NCBI GenBank assembly: GCA_965212005.1
Contig: OZ243038.1
Span: 434,001-498,000, forward strand
DNA: 64,000 nucleotides
Source of the DNA: G965212005 sp965212005
GTDB taxonomy: Bacteria > Pseudomonadota > Gammaproteobacteria > Porifericomitales > Porifericomitaceae
Direction of reading: 5' to 3'
In this document: positions 17,999 through 28,600 of the stretch, one piece after another
Layout of the letters: every line of letters starts with the position of its first letter
How positions within the stretch are numbered: position 1 is the first letter of the stretch
Translations under genes and position numbers: made by a program
The notes under the pieces: model-generated
Databases searched by the model: none
Told to the model about the DNA's origin: nothing
What the model saw: the letters and a program-made list of their open reading frames with translations, nothing else

Positions 17999-18730
17999 GG
18001 CCCTGCCGTTGAGCGGGAACTGCCCGCCTCAACCGCGACCCTGGTGCGCACACCTTGGCTGGGAGTCCTGCTGCCAACGCTGGCTGAAAAAAACCGCAGG
18101 CACTGGCATTGCCGGCACAAAACCCTCTTTCCCGACTCCCCGCCGCAACCGCTACGGGTGCGCCCGTGCCGGTACGGTTACACGCCCCCGGAAAGAGCGG
18201 CAGAGCACTCACCGGCCCCGCAACGCTACTTTCCTCGGGGCGGCAAAGTAGCCGTCGAGCGGGAACTGCCTGCCTCAACCGCGACCCTGGTGCGCCGCCT
18301 CGGCTGGAAGCCCTGCTGCCAACGCTGGCTGAAAAAAACCGCAGGCACTGGCATTGCCGACACAAAACCCTCTTTCCCGACTCCCCGCCGCAACCGCTGC
18401 GGGTGCGCCCGTGCCGGTACGGTTACACGCCCCCGGAAAGAGCGGCAGAGCATTCGCCGGCCCCGCAGCGCTATTTTCCTCGGGGCGGCAAAGTAGCCGT
18501 TGAGCGGGAACTGCCTGCCTCAAGCGCGCGCCTCGGCTGGGAGCCCTGCTGCCAACGCTGGCTGAAAAAACCCGCAGGCACTGGCATTGCCGGCGCAAAA
18601 CCCTCTTTCCCGACTCCCCGCCGCAACCGCTACGGGTGCGCCCGTGCCGGTACGGGTACACTCCCCCGGAAAGAGCGGCAGAGCACTCGCCGGCCCCGCA
18701 GCGCTATTTTCCTCGGGGCGGCAAAGTAAA
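17999..18730. repeat. Three tandem copies of a ~245-bp repeat
   Basis: Units begin at about 18,008, 18,254 and 18,499 (spacing 246 and 245 bp). The third is truncated to about 230 bp and ends at AAAGTA near 18,729. Each contains GAGCGGGAACTGCC, a CTGAAAAAA run followed by CCGCAGGCACTGGCATTGCC, CCCTCTTTCCCGACTCCCCG and a final TCCTCGGGGCGGCAAAGTA. Copies differ by scattered substitutions and one internal deletion. Both strands are largely open in several frames because of base composition. The predicted peptides are Arg/Pro-rich with no domain, and the period is not a constant multiple of three, so I treat this as noncoding. I do not recognise the family. Confidence 0.85.
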
Positions 18731-18761
18731 TGTCGCGTCATTTCTATAAAATACCTGGCAG

Positions 18762-19697
18762 ATGAATACCAGCAGGCAAAGCTCCGGCCCCGGCAGGCGA
18801 TGCCGGCCCGGGAACCGGCACCGGGCCTGGGCGCTGGCGCTGCTGCTCGGGTGGCCGGGAACCCAACTGCCGGCGGCGCAGGACGGCTCCCAGAGCTACT
18901 CGCTGGGCGTGCAGTTTGCCGGCAACGTCCGACAGACCCTGCCCTGGGTGCAGTTCGACGCGGCCGCCTTTGCCGACGGGGTACGGGACGCCCTGGGCGG
19001 AAAGGAATTCCGCCTGTCCACAACCGTCATGTCCGGGTTGCTGCGGCAGTTTGCCCAGCAACCGCCGCCGGGTCCGGATCCGGTGCCCGTGCCGATACAG
19101 AAAGATTTGAGCTACACGCTGGGCGTGCGCTTCAGCCGCGACATGTTCGTGCATCATTCACAGATCACCCCGGCACCGTTCAGCGCCGGGGTGCGCGATG
19201 CGCTGAGTGGCGCCGCGCTGCGCTATTCGCAGCAGGAAATCGCGCGCCAGGTCGAGGAATACGCACGCAACTGGCAGCGGCACTGGATCCAGCTCGGCAC
19301 CGCCAATCGGGAGAAGGAAAGGGAATTTCTCGCGCAGAATCGAAAACGGCCTGAAATCAGGGAATTGAGCGGCGGCGTACAATACGAGGTGCTGCAGCCG
19401 GGAACTTCCGCCGAAACGGCGGCGCCGGGGACCGAGCAAGCCGTAACCGTACATTACCGGGGCACGCTGCTGGACGGACGCGAGTTCGACAGCTCCTACC
19501 GACAGGACAAACCGGTGACGCTGGTCTTGAACCACGTCATTCAAGGCTGGCGCGATGCGCTGCCGCTGATGCCGATAGGCGCCAAATGGCGCCTGTATAT
19601 ACCGGCGGAGCGAGCCTATGGAGAGCAGGGAGCGCCGCCTGACATTGGCCCGAACGAGACCCTGGTGTTCGAGATCGAGTTGTTGCAGGTACAATAG
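18762..19697 (+). CDS. FKBP-type peptidyl-prolyl isomerase with duplicated N-terminal domain
   Basis: Probably a periplasmic Mip/FkpA-like proline isomerase and chaperone. An Arg-rich N region precedes a hydrophobic stretch (ALALLLGWPGTQLPA), which looks like a signal peptide. Two FKBP N-terminal dimerisation-type segments follow, about residues 44-105 (SYSLGVQFAGNV) and 116-190 (SYTLGVRFSRDM). The catalytic FKBP domain runs from about 222 to 311 with VTVHYRGTLLDGREFDSSY, HVIQGWRDALPLMPIGAKW, AYGEQG and VFEIELL. Active-site aromatics and the Asp are all present. Normal relatives carry one N-terminal segment, so the doubling is unusual. It follows the 245-bp repeat tract. Confidence 0.92.
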   Translation: MNTSRQSSGPGRRCRPGNRHRAWALALLLGWPGTQLPAAQDGSQSYSLGVQFAGNVRQTLPWVQFDAAAFADGVRDALGGKEFRLSTTVMSGLLRQFAQQPPPGPDPVPVPIQKDLSYTLGVRFSRDMFVHHSQITPAPFSAGVRDALSGAALRYSQQEIARQVEEYARNWQRHWIQLGTANREKEREFLAQNRKRPEIRELSGGVQYEVLQPGTSAETAAPGTEQAVTVHYRGTLLDGREFDSSYRQDKPVTLVLNHVIQGWRDALPLMPIGAKWRLYIPAERAYGEQGAPPDIGPNETLVFEIELLQVQ

Positions 19698-19807
19698 CGA
19701 GCTAGCGCACAAATCGGAGCAAGCACGCGCCAACCGCGCCGATGGCTGGTTGATTCCGGCGGGGCCGTCAAGGACAATGCCGGCTTCACCCGTCATCGGA
19801 GCCCGCG

Positions 19808-20599
19808 ATGCTCAGCCTGATCGGTACCACCGTCACCCTGCTGCTGTATACCGGCAGTACTGCCCTGCTGGCCTGCGCCTTGTCGGCGTTCCGGCAAGTC
19901 TCGCGTCTGCCCGCCGTGGGCTGCGCGCTGCTGGCGCTGCTGGCGCACGCCGGGACGCTGCTCTGGATGCTGAGCCAGGCGGAGCCGGGCTGGAGCCTGA
20001 GCCCGGCCCACGTGCTGTCATTGCTGTTCTGGCTGCTCACGCTGCTGCTGACCGCTGGGCTGCATCTGCCGCTGGTACGGAACCTGGCGCTGCTGCTCTA
20101 TCCCAGCGCCGCGCTGAGCCTGCTGCCGGTGCTGCTGTTTAACGGCACGGAAGGCGAATTGGCCCGGCAACTGCCGGTCGGCGTACAACTGCATCTCAGC
20201 CTCTCCGTCCTGGCGATGGGACTGCTGGCACTGGCCGCGCTGCAAGTGTTGCTGATCTCAGCACAGGATCGGTGGCTGCATGCCCGCCACCCGGTCTGGA
20301 TCATGCAGTTTTTGCCGCCGCTGCAAATGATGGAACGGTACCTGTTTCAAATCATCACACTGGGCTTTTTCATGCTCAGCATGAGCCTGGTCAGCGGACT
20401 GATGTTTCCGGGCGAACTGCTCAATCCGCAACTGCTGCATAAAGCCGCCCTGTCCGCGCTGGCTTGGCTGATCTTCGGGATTTTGCTGTGGGGGCGCTGG
20501 ACCCAGGGCTGGCGGGGTCGCTGGGTGGTGCGCTGGACGCTGGGCGGCTGTGCGATCCTGATCGCAGCCTACTTCGGTTCCAAGGTAGTCCTGGGCTGA
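19808..20599 (+). CDS. ypjD: YpjD/CcsA-like inner-membrane protein (cytochrome c assembly family)
   Basis: A 263-aa polytopic membrane protein with about eight hydrophobic segments. It matches the CcsA/ResC-type fold of YpjD proteins: conserved His in QLHLSLSVLA and LLHKAALSALAWLIFG, and the C-terminal LLWGRWTQGWRGR. The function of YpjD is not established. In many gammaproteobacteria it lies next to ffh and immediately before corB. Here corB lies 42 kb downstream and the adhesin locus begins right after this stop. The last codons (VVLG and stop) reappear, mutated, inside the 230-bp repeats downstream. A 110-bp gap separates it from the FKBP gene. Confidence 0.85.
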   Translation: MLSLIGTTVTLLLYTGSTALLACALSAFRQVSRLPAVGCALLALLAHAGTLLWMLSQAEPGWSLSPAHVLSLLFWLLTLLLTAGLHLPLVRNLALLLYPSAALSLLPVLLFNGTEGELARQLPVGVQLHLSLSVLAMGLLALAALQVLLISAQDRWLHARHPVWIMQFLPPLQMMERYLFQIITLGFFMLSMSLVSGLMFPGELLNPQLLHKAALSALAWLIFGILLWGRWTQGWRGRWVVRWTLGGCAILIAAYFGSKVVLG

Positions 20600-20689
20600 G
20601 GCCGGCGGGCCGCGCCCCGCGAGCACGACCATTCCTGCCCCGGGTCCACCGGGGCCGGGATGTCGGCACGGGCAGGCGTCCGGCGGGTG

Positions 20690-21430
20690 CGGCTAGTCGT
20701 CATCCGTTATGGACAGCGGGTGGCGGTGCCGGTCCGCGTCCACCATGTAACCTTCCCCGACTTGCCGTTCCCGAATCAACTCCTGCTCCCCCCGCACCAG
20801 ATCATCATCCAGCCAATGCACCTAAATGGTGGCCGCATCGCTCAGCAGGAAGACCTGGGCGCTGGACGTCGCCGCCTCCACGCCGTCTATCTCGTAGCTC
20901 CCCGGTTGCGCAGTGCCTGACAGGAGGGAGTTCAGGAGCACGCCCCCGCTCTACTCGGGACTAGCCTGGATATTGATGGCCGACCTGTCCCGCAGCCTCC
21001 GATGTCGTGCCGCTGAGCGGGCGGAACTCAACTTCAGGCGGCCGCAGCCGAGGGTCGTTATCACTAACCGAGCAGTCTAAGGCAGGATTGTCATTCGCTC
21101 CGTTACAGTTTATCGGGAAGGAGCCTCCACCGCTTTCTATCGCAGGATAGTCCAGCGGAGCCCTGAAGGCCGCTGTGCAGGAGTTGGCAGAACCGCTCTC
21201 GGGGAGGTCATCATCCACCATTTCTATCAAGCACCCGCAGAGCCGCCTGGCCGCGAGGTAGCCGGATTCGATACGCGTCAGAACCCGGCTTGCATATGTT
21301 GCCCTCGCCTAGCCCCAACCCCGCACCTCGACCATCGAAAGAGATGGCGTTGAATGTCAGGAAGTTCGGATGATTCTCACGGTTCAGGTGGTCATGGGCT
21401 GGGGCCGGCGGGGTGCGCCTCGCGAGCACG
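20690..21430 (-). pseudogene. Decayed extra copy of the 3' end of the giant Calx-beta adhesin
   Basis: The reverse strand contains frameshifted fragments of the adhesin C terminus. About 20,690-20,800 matches the last Calx-beta strand region of the intact 3' end (22,655-22,800). About 20,961-21,230 reads APLDYPAIESGGGSFPINC and NDPRLRPPEVEFRPLSGTTS. About 21,211-21,430 reads NFLTFNAISFDGRGAG and YRIRLPRGQAALRVL. The intact counterparts at 22,960-23,340 read APLDSPAIESGGGSYPVNC, NPLSSTMSEAAGQ and NPDFLILNAVSFDGRGAG. Several indels break the frame and there is no start. It is a degenerate duplicate lying between ypjD and the living gene's stop. Confidence 0.85.
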
Positions 21431-22654
21431 GCTATTCCTGTCCCCGGTCCACCGGGGCCGGGATGCCGGCATGGGCAGGCGTCCGACCGGTGCGGCTAGT
21501 CGTTAGCCGTTATGGACAGCGGGTGGCGGCGCCGAGCCGCGTCCACCGTGGAACCTTTCTACCATCGAAAGAGATGGCATTTAATAGCAGGAAGTTCGGA
21601 TGATTCTCACGGTTCAGGTGGTCATGGGCTGGGGTCGGCGGGGTGCGCCGCGCGAGAACGGCTATTCCTGCCCCCGGTTCACCGGGGCGGGATGCCGGCA
21701 CGGGCAAGACCTGCGACCGGTGCGGCTGGTCGTCATCCGTTATGGACAGCGGGCGGCGGCGCCGAGCCGCGTCCGCCGTGGAACCTTTCTACCATCGAAA
21801 GAGATGGCATTGAATAGCAGGAAGTTCGGATGATTCTCACGGTTCAGGTGGTCCTGGGCTGGGGTCGGCGGGCTGTGCCGCGCGAGAACGGCTATTCCTG
21901 TCCCCGGTCCACCGGGGCCGGGATGCCGGCACGGGCAGACACACCTGCGACGGGTGCGGCTAGTCGTTAGCCGTTATGGACAGCGGGTGGCGGCGCCGAG
22001 CCGCGTCCACCGTGGAACCTTTCTACCATCGAAAGAGATGGCATTGAATAGCAGGAAGTTCGGATGATTCTCACGGTTCAGGTGGTCCTGGGCTGGGGTC
22101 GGCGGGCTGTGCCGCGCGAGAACGGCTATTCCTGTCCCCGGTCCACCGGGGCCGGGATGCCGGCACGGGCAGGCGTCCGACCGGTGCGGCTAGTCGTTAG
22201 CCGTTATGGACAGCGGGTGGCGGCGCCGAGCCGCGTCCACCGTGGAACCTTTCTACCATCGAAAGAGATGGCATTGAATAGCAGGAAGTTCGGATGATTC
22301 TCACGGTTCAGGTGGTCATGGGCTGGGTGGGGTCGGCGGGCTGCGCCGCGCGAGAACGGCTATTCCTGCCCCGGGTTCACCGGGGCCGGGATGCCGGCAT
22401 GGGCAGGCGTCCGACCGGTGCGGCTGGTCGTTATCCGTTATGGACAGCGGGTGGCGGCACCGAGCCGCGTCCACCGTGTAACCTTTTGACCATCGAAAGA
22501 GATGGCATTGAATAGCAGGAAGTTCGGATGATCCTCACGGTTCGGCTGGTCCTGGCCTGAGGCCGGCGGGGGACGCCCCGCGAGAACGGCTATTCCTGCC
22601 CCCGGTCCACCGGGGCCGGAATCCCGACACGGGCAGAGCTGCGACCGGGGCGGC
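21331..22654. repeat. Tandem array of 230-234-bp chimeric mini-repeats, 5-6 copies
   Basis: The anchor ACCATCGAAAGAGATGG occurs at 21,331, 21,561, 21,791, 22,025, 22,255 and 22,489, giving periods of 230, 230, 234, 230 and 234. Each unit is a fusion. The first part is an adhesin segment (antisense of NPNFLLLNAISFDGR). Then comes a stretch like the ypjD end (GTGGTCCTGGGCTGG), then the adhesin downstream flank with a GC hairpin. It ends with the adhesin's last roughly 60 nt (antisense of GYTVDADRRRYTLSI). The last copy runs directly into the true 3' end of the adhesin gene at 22,654. Frames are broken at each junction, so the array is noncoding. Confidence 0.9.
22600..22615. terminator. GC-rich hairpin downstream of the giant adhesin stop
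   Basis: CCCCGGT-CC-ACCGGGG is a perfect 7+7 palindrome 38 bp beyond the adhesin stop codon. It is repeated in most mini-repeat units and after ypjD (near 20,640). No T-run follows, so it is at best an imperfect terminator or 3'-end stabiliser. It could also be the structure that promoted the repeat expansion. Confidence 0.3.
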
Positions 22655-25600
22655 TAGTCGTCATCTGTTATGGACAGTGTGTAGCGGCGCCGGTCCGCGT
22701 CCACCGTGTAACCTTCCCCGTCCTGCAGTTCCAGGATCAACTCCTGGTCCCCCCGCGCCAGGTCATCATCCAGCAAGCGCAGGTAAATGGTGGCCGAATC
22801 GCCCAGCAGGAAGACCTGGCCGCTGGACGTCGCCGTGTCCACGCCGTCTATCTCGTAGCTTGTGCCCAGTTGCGCAGAGCCTGACAGGAGGTAGTTCAGC
22901 AGCACGCCCCCGCTCTCCTCGGGATTGGCCTGGATATTGATGGCCACCTGTCCCGCAGCCTCAGACATCGTGCTGCTGAGCGGGTTGAACCCAACTTCAG
23001 GCTGCCGCAGCGGCGGGTCGTTATCAACAACCGTGCAGGCTGAGTTACTGCTACCCCCTAAGTTACAGTTTACCGGGTAGCTGCCTCCGCCGCTTTCTAT
23101 CGCAGGAGAGTCCAGCGGAGCCTTGAATTCCGCTTCAAAGGCGTTATCACCAGCGTCCTCGGGAATGTCATCATCCACCACTTCTATCAGCACCCGCAAA
23201 CCCGACTGGCCTCGAGGTGCCCGGATTCGATACGCGTCAGCCTCCGGCCGACATGTGTTGAGGGCATCGTTCCCCGCGCCTCGACCATCGAAAGAGACGG
23301 CATTTAATATCAAGAAGTCCGGATTATCCTCACGGTTCATGCTGACCCTGCCACCTCCGCCTCCAAAGCCGCGATTGACACAGAAATGGTAGTCAAACGG
23401 TGCATTCTGCGGGTTGGTGAGCCCGAATTGACCACCATGCGCGTTGGGATTGGCTCGAGCCCTGATATTATTGGTAAAGATAATGATATCCCCCTCCCGC
23501 ACATTAACCCCCCCCTCCCGCCGAAAAACCTCAGCAGAGCAGTTGTCGGCGCGACCCAGTATCTGACAGCCAGCCGCGGCTCCGGCGGGGATCCGTAGTG
23601 CATCCACGATCCGGACCCGGTGACTGGACTGCGTGCCCAACTGGTACCCCGTGCCGGGCAGCAGCAGCAACTCCACAATCTGCTCCCCTTCATAACGGTC
23701 CGCCGCATCCTGTTCTACATTACTGCCCGTGGTGGCATCCCGCGCTACGCTCACCACTAAATTGGCCCGATTCTGACCGGAAGCAAAGGTCACTGTGCCG
23801 GAGGGCAGGCTATAGTCGGTGCCATCCACCGCGTCACCGCGCCCTATCGCCTCCACCGACACGGTCAGTGCATTCGTCGTAGCGCCGCTGCGCATAAGAG
23901 CCACCCGCAGATCCCGGTCGGAACCAGCGGGCATATCCTCGGCGATCGCCGAGCTTGCCCGCACGAAAGAGACTTCCGGGCCGCTGCGTGCGGCACTGTC
24001 GGTAATGCGCAGCACAAAACGCGAATTCTCATAGAGAATCCCGCCGACGTTGTAGCTCGCCGCCTCGGCAATTTGCAATACCAGGATCTCATCGTCCGTG
24101 TCCACGTCGGCACTCGTCTGCACGGACAGGGTGCCGGTGGCACTGCTCAGGGTGGTAGCCGATGGCAAAGTGTAATCGGACGTCTCGGCGGTGCTCTGAG
24201 CGCTGTCCACCACCAGCGCTATACTCAACGGATTGGAAAAGTTCTCAATCTGCACCGGCACAGTAACGAGGCCGCCCTCGGTCAGCTCGGCGCTGGAGGG
24301 AGTGCCGAACAGTACCAGCGGCAGCAGCGCGCCGTCCGCGCCCGAGTCCGCGAAGGTCAGCGTGTGACGGCTCTGGGCCCCCAGTTGGTAGGAGTCTTCA
24401 TCGGACTCCAGCAATTGCACGATCAGCGTCTCGGACGGTTCGGTCAGCAGGTCCGGCGGCGTAATCAGACCAATGGTAAAGCTGCTATCACCAGCATTGA
24501 TCCGCAGACTGCCTTCCTGTCCCGGAGCCACAAGGCCTAAGTAATCCTGGTGCAACTCGGCGGTGCTGGCAGCTTCCACCCGGTAGCGCAGCCACAACGG
24601 CGCCGCCGGTGCCGGCACCACGTTCACCGTCATCCCCATCGGCCTGACCTCGACATCTACAACGGCATTTGTCCCCATCCCTCCTTCCGATGCCGGCTCG
24701 TCCACCATGGACGTGGCGGCGCTAAACGCCACCACCGGAAAGTCATCATCCGTGATACGCAGCAGGTAGGAGCGCCACTCTCCCAGGACATAGCCGGACC
24801 CGTCCGCCGGCTCGCTCAGCATCAGCAGCAAGGTGTCTTCCGTTTCCGGGACCGCGTCATCCGTCAACGCAATGGGTAAGTCGGTTAGCGCAGACCCGGC
24901 GGGAATGGTCAGCGTGCCGCTCAACGCGGTATAGTCCGGGCCGGCCTCGGCCGTGCTCTCGGCCAGCACCTGGTAGCTCACCGTCAACGGCCCGGCGGGA
25001 GGCGGCACGGCGCTCACGACTACGGCGTGGCTCCCGTCACCTTCCGTGGCCGTGGCCGATGCCGCGGCAAAGCTCAGCCGCGACAGCGGCGCGTTCGCTC
25101 CGTCATCATCCAGAATGCGCAGACTGATCCGCTGCGGCCCCACCACCACGTAATCGACAATCGGCTCCGGTGGGATCAATTCGATCACCAGTACCTGTAC
25201 CGGCTCGCTGTCTTCCGTGGAGTCATCAACCAGGTTCACCTGGATCGCCCCGGCGCCATTGGTCAGCGCCACCGTGCCCACTCCGGAGGCATTGGCACCG
25301 ACTATACTATAGGCACTGCCGGGCGCCGTGCTGTCACTCAACAGCGCGCGGTAGCCAACGCTGGCGGGGGGCGTACCGGAGCCGGTCGCAGGCAGGATCG
25401 GCGTCACTGCCAGCATCACGCTGCCACTGCCTTCCAGTACCTCCTGTTGCGCGACGGCAAAGCTCAGTTGCGTCAGGCTATCGACGTCGACCACGTCGTC
25501 ATCGGTAATCGTCAGCTCGTAGCGACCGGTGCCGGCCGGCACCTGGTAAATACCTTCCTGCGCCAGCAATTCCAGCACCAACTGGCGGTCCGGCTCCAGC

Positions 25601-28600
25601 GGGTTCGGATCATCCAGCACCGTCACGGTCAGCCCGACCATGCCCGTGGGCGGCACGAGCAGGCGCCCCGTACGCAGCAGCACGTTCAAACCGTCAATAC
25701 GATAGTCCGCTCCCGGCGTGGCCTGGCCGATGACCCGGTACTCCAACTGCAGGGGCGCATCCGGCCGGTCCTCAAAGGTCAGCGGAAGCGTTACGGAGCC
25801 GACGCTCTCCTCCACAGAGCTCATTCTGGGGGCGGCAAAGCTCACGCTGGGTACCGGCGGCGGCCTCGGGTCGTTATCCGAAATCAAGCAAAAACCTACA
25901 GAATTACAGCCTATCGGCAAGTCGCCTCCACTGCCCTCCTGCGAAGGATAGTCCCGCGTACCATATAATCCCGCTAGGAAGCTGTTCTCACGCGCGGTCT
26001 CGAAGATGTCATCGTCCACCACTTCTATCAGCACCTGCAACTGCGCCTGGCCGCGAGGCACCCGGAATCGATACGCGACAGTTCCGTTCGGACAGCCACC
26101 ACGAAGACCAGCAGCGCCGTCCCCTGGCGGGACTCGACCATCGAAAGAGATGGCATTTAATAGCAGGAAGTCCGGATTCCTCGGAGGATTCGGATCACCA
26201 GGGAAGCTGAACGTGCCCCTGCTAGCGCCGCTCTCGACACAGAGGTGGAACTCCAATGGTGTATTCTGCGGGCTCGCTAACCCGAAGGTGCTCTGCACCA
26301 AGCGGTGATTGTTGTTGGCTTGGGACCTGACCGTAGTGCTCCAGAGAATGGTATCCCCCTCCTGCACATCAGTGCAGTCGGCGGCGCCAACCCCCAGTAC
26401 CTCACAGCTAGCGCTGGTGTTGTACCGTATTGGATCCACGATCCGGACCCGGTGACTGGACTGCGTGCCCAACTGGTACCCCGTGCCGGGCAGCAGCAGC
26501 AACTCCACAACCTGGTCCCCTTCATAACGGTCCTCAAAATTCAGTTCTACATTGCTGCCCTGGTTGGCATCCCGCTCTACGCGCACCACTACATTGGCCT
26601 GCTCCTGACCGACAGCAAAGGTCACTGTGCTGGAGGGCAGGTTATAGTCGGTGCCGGGCTCCGCGTCACCGCGCCCTACCGCCGCCACCGACACGGTCAG
26701 TGCGTTCGTCGTAGCTCCGCTGCGTATAAGGGCTACCTGCAGATTCCGGCCGGAACGAGCGGGCTGAAGCTCGGCGATCGCCGAGCTTGCCTGCACGAAA
26801 GAGACTTCCGGGCCGCTGCGCGCGGCACTGTCGGTAATGCGCACCACAAAACGCGAATTCTCATAAATGTCAGCGGCCTCCCCCAGGATGAGCCCGCCGA
26901 CGGCGTAGCTCGCCGCCACCTCGGCAATTTGCAATACCAGGATCTCATCGTCCGTGTCCACGTCGACATTCGTCTGCACTGACAGGGTGCCGGTGGCACT
27001 GTTCAGGATGGTAGCCGATGGCAAGGTGTAATCGGCCGCCGCGGCGGTGCTCTGAGCGCCGTCCACCGCCAGCGCTATGCTCAACGGAGCGGCAAAGTTC
27101 TCAATCTGCACCGGCACAGTAACGAGGCCGCCCTCTGTCACCTCGGCGCTGGAGGGAGTGCCGAACAGTACCAGCGGCAGCAGCGCGCCGTCCGCGCCCG
27201 AGTCCACGAAGGTCAGCGTGTGACGGCTCTGGGCCCCCAGTTGGTAGGAGCCTTCATCGGACTCCAGCAATTGCAGGATCAGCGTCTCGGGCGGTTCGGT
27301 CAGCAGGTCCGGCGGCGTAACCAGACCAATGCGGAAGCTGCTCATACCGGCATTGATCCGCAGACTGCCTTCCTGTCCCGGAGCCACAAGACCGAAGTAA
27401 TCCTGGTGCAACTCGGCGGTGCTGGCAGAGTCCACCCGGTAGCGCAGCCACAACGGCGCCGTCGGCGCCGGTGCCAGGTTCACCGTCACCGGCCTGACCT
27501 CGACGTTGCCAAGGGGAATATCGATACCCGGCCCTCCTTCCGACGCCGGCTCGTCCACCATGGACGTGGCGGCACTAAACGCCACCAGCGGAAAGTCATT
27601 GTCTATGATGCGCAGGCTGTAGAAGCGCTGTCCCCCCAGGGTGTAGCCGGCATCCGCCGCCGGGGCCGTCAGCGTCAGCGTCAAGTTCTCGTTGCCGCGC
27701 TCAACCAGCGAGTCATCGACCAGCATGATCGGCAACTCCGCCCGACCCGTCCCCGCCGCAACACTCAGGGTCCCGCTGAGGGTTCCGTAATCAGCCGTCT
27801 CGGCCCCGCCGGTAGCGGCCACGCTGTAGGCTACCGATATCACGCTGCCGGGCGGCGGCACCAGGCTCAGGCGGGCACTCACCGTCTCGCCCTCCGTGCC
27901 ACTGTCCAGCAGCGGGGGCTCAAAATTCACCACCGGGTCGGACAGCTCCGCCCCGTCATCATCAAAAATCACCAACTCCGAGCGAGCATTCGCGCCCAGC
28001 AGGTAGCCGGCACCGGGCGCCGGAGCGGATAGTTCAAAGAGGGCCGACTCGGAGGGGGATTCATCGGTACTGTCATCGGACAAGGTCAGTACGACGTCTG
28101 CCGACGGCGCCGTCGGAGTCAGGGTGACGGTGGCCGAGGTCACCGCCGGCGTAAAGTCCGTACCCGCCGTAGCCGTAGACTGTTCCTGCAGAAAACGGTA
28201 CCCGACCTGTATCTCGGTCAGCGGCACCGGCGCCACCAGGATCGTCAACGTCGCCGTGGCTCCGGCGCTCTCTGTGACCGCCACCTGCACATCCTGGAAC
28301 TGCACCCGCAGCGACTCTATCACGGCAATCGTGAAGGTTGCCGTCACGGGATCGTTCACGCCATCATCCGCCGTGATGGTAACGGGTTGCGCGGTCGTCT
28401 GCTCGGTCGGTGTGCCGCTGATGGTCAAGGTCGGCATGGCGAAAGCAAACTCCAGCCCCGCCGGCAGGCCGGCTACCATCACCGTCAGCGTATCCGACGA
28501 TTCCGCATTGCCGACCATAATCGCCAAGTCCGTAATCATGATGCCCTGAATATAGATCTGCGCCTCCGGGGTCACGATAGTCGGCGCCACGTTGTCCGTG

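Noticed and set aside
17654..18729. Open frames of 200-280 codons on both strands across the 245-bp repeats
   Set aside because: The period is 245-246 bp, so units fall in different frames. Products are Arg/Pro-rich and differ unit to unit, and both strands are equally open. Composition, not coding, explains this.
21370..22515. A chain of plus-strand 77-codon open frames in the 230-bp array, consecutive ones overlapping by ATGA
   Set aside because: The overlap is a by-product of the 230-bp period (77 codons less one base). The peptides are antisense to adhesin remnants, lack a ribosome-binding site and domain character, and the 234-bp units break the series.
17999..22654. Possible CRISPR arrays from the two repeat tracts
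   Set aside because: Units are 230-246 bp, repeated over their full length without unique spacers, and no cas gene is in the window.
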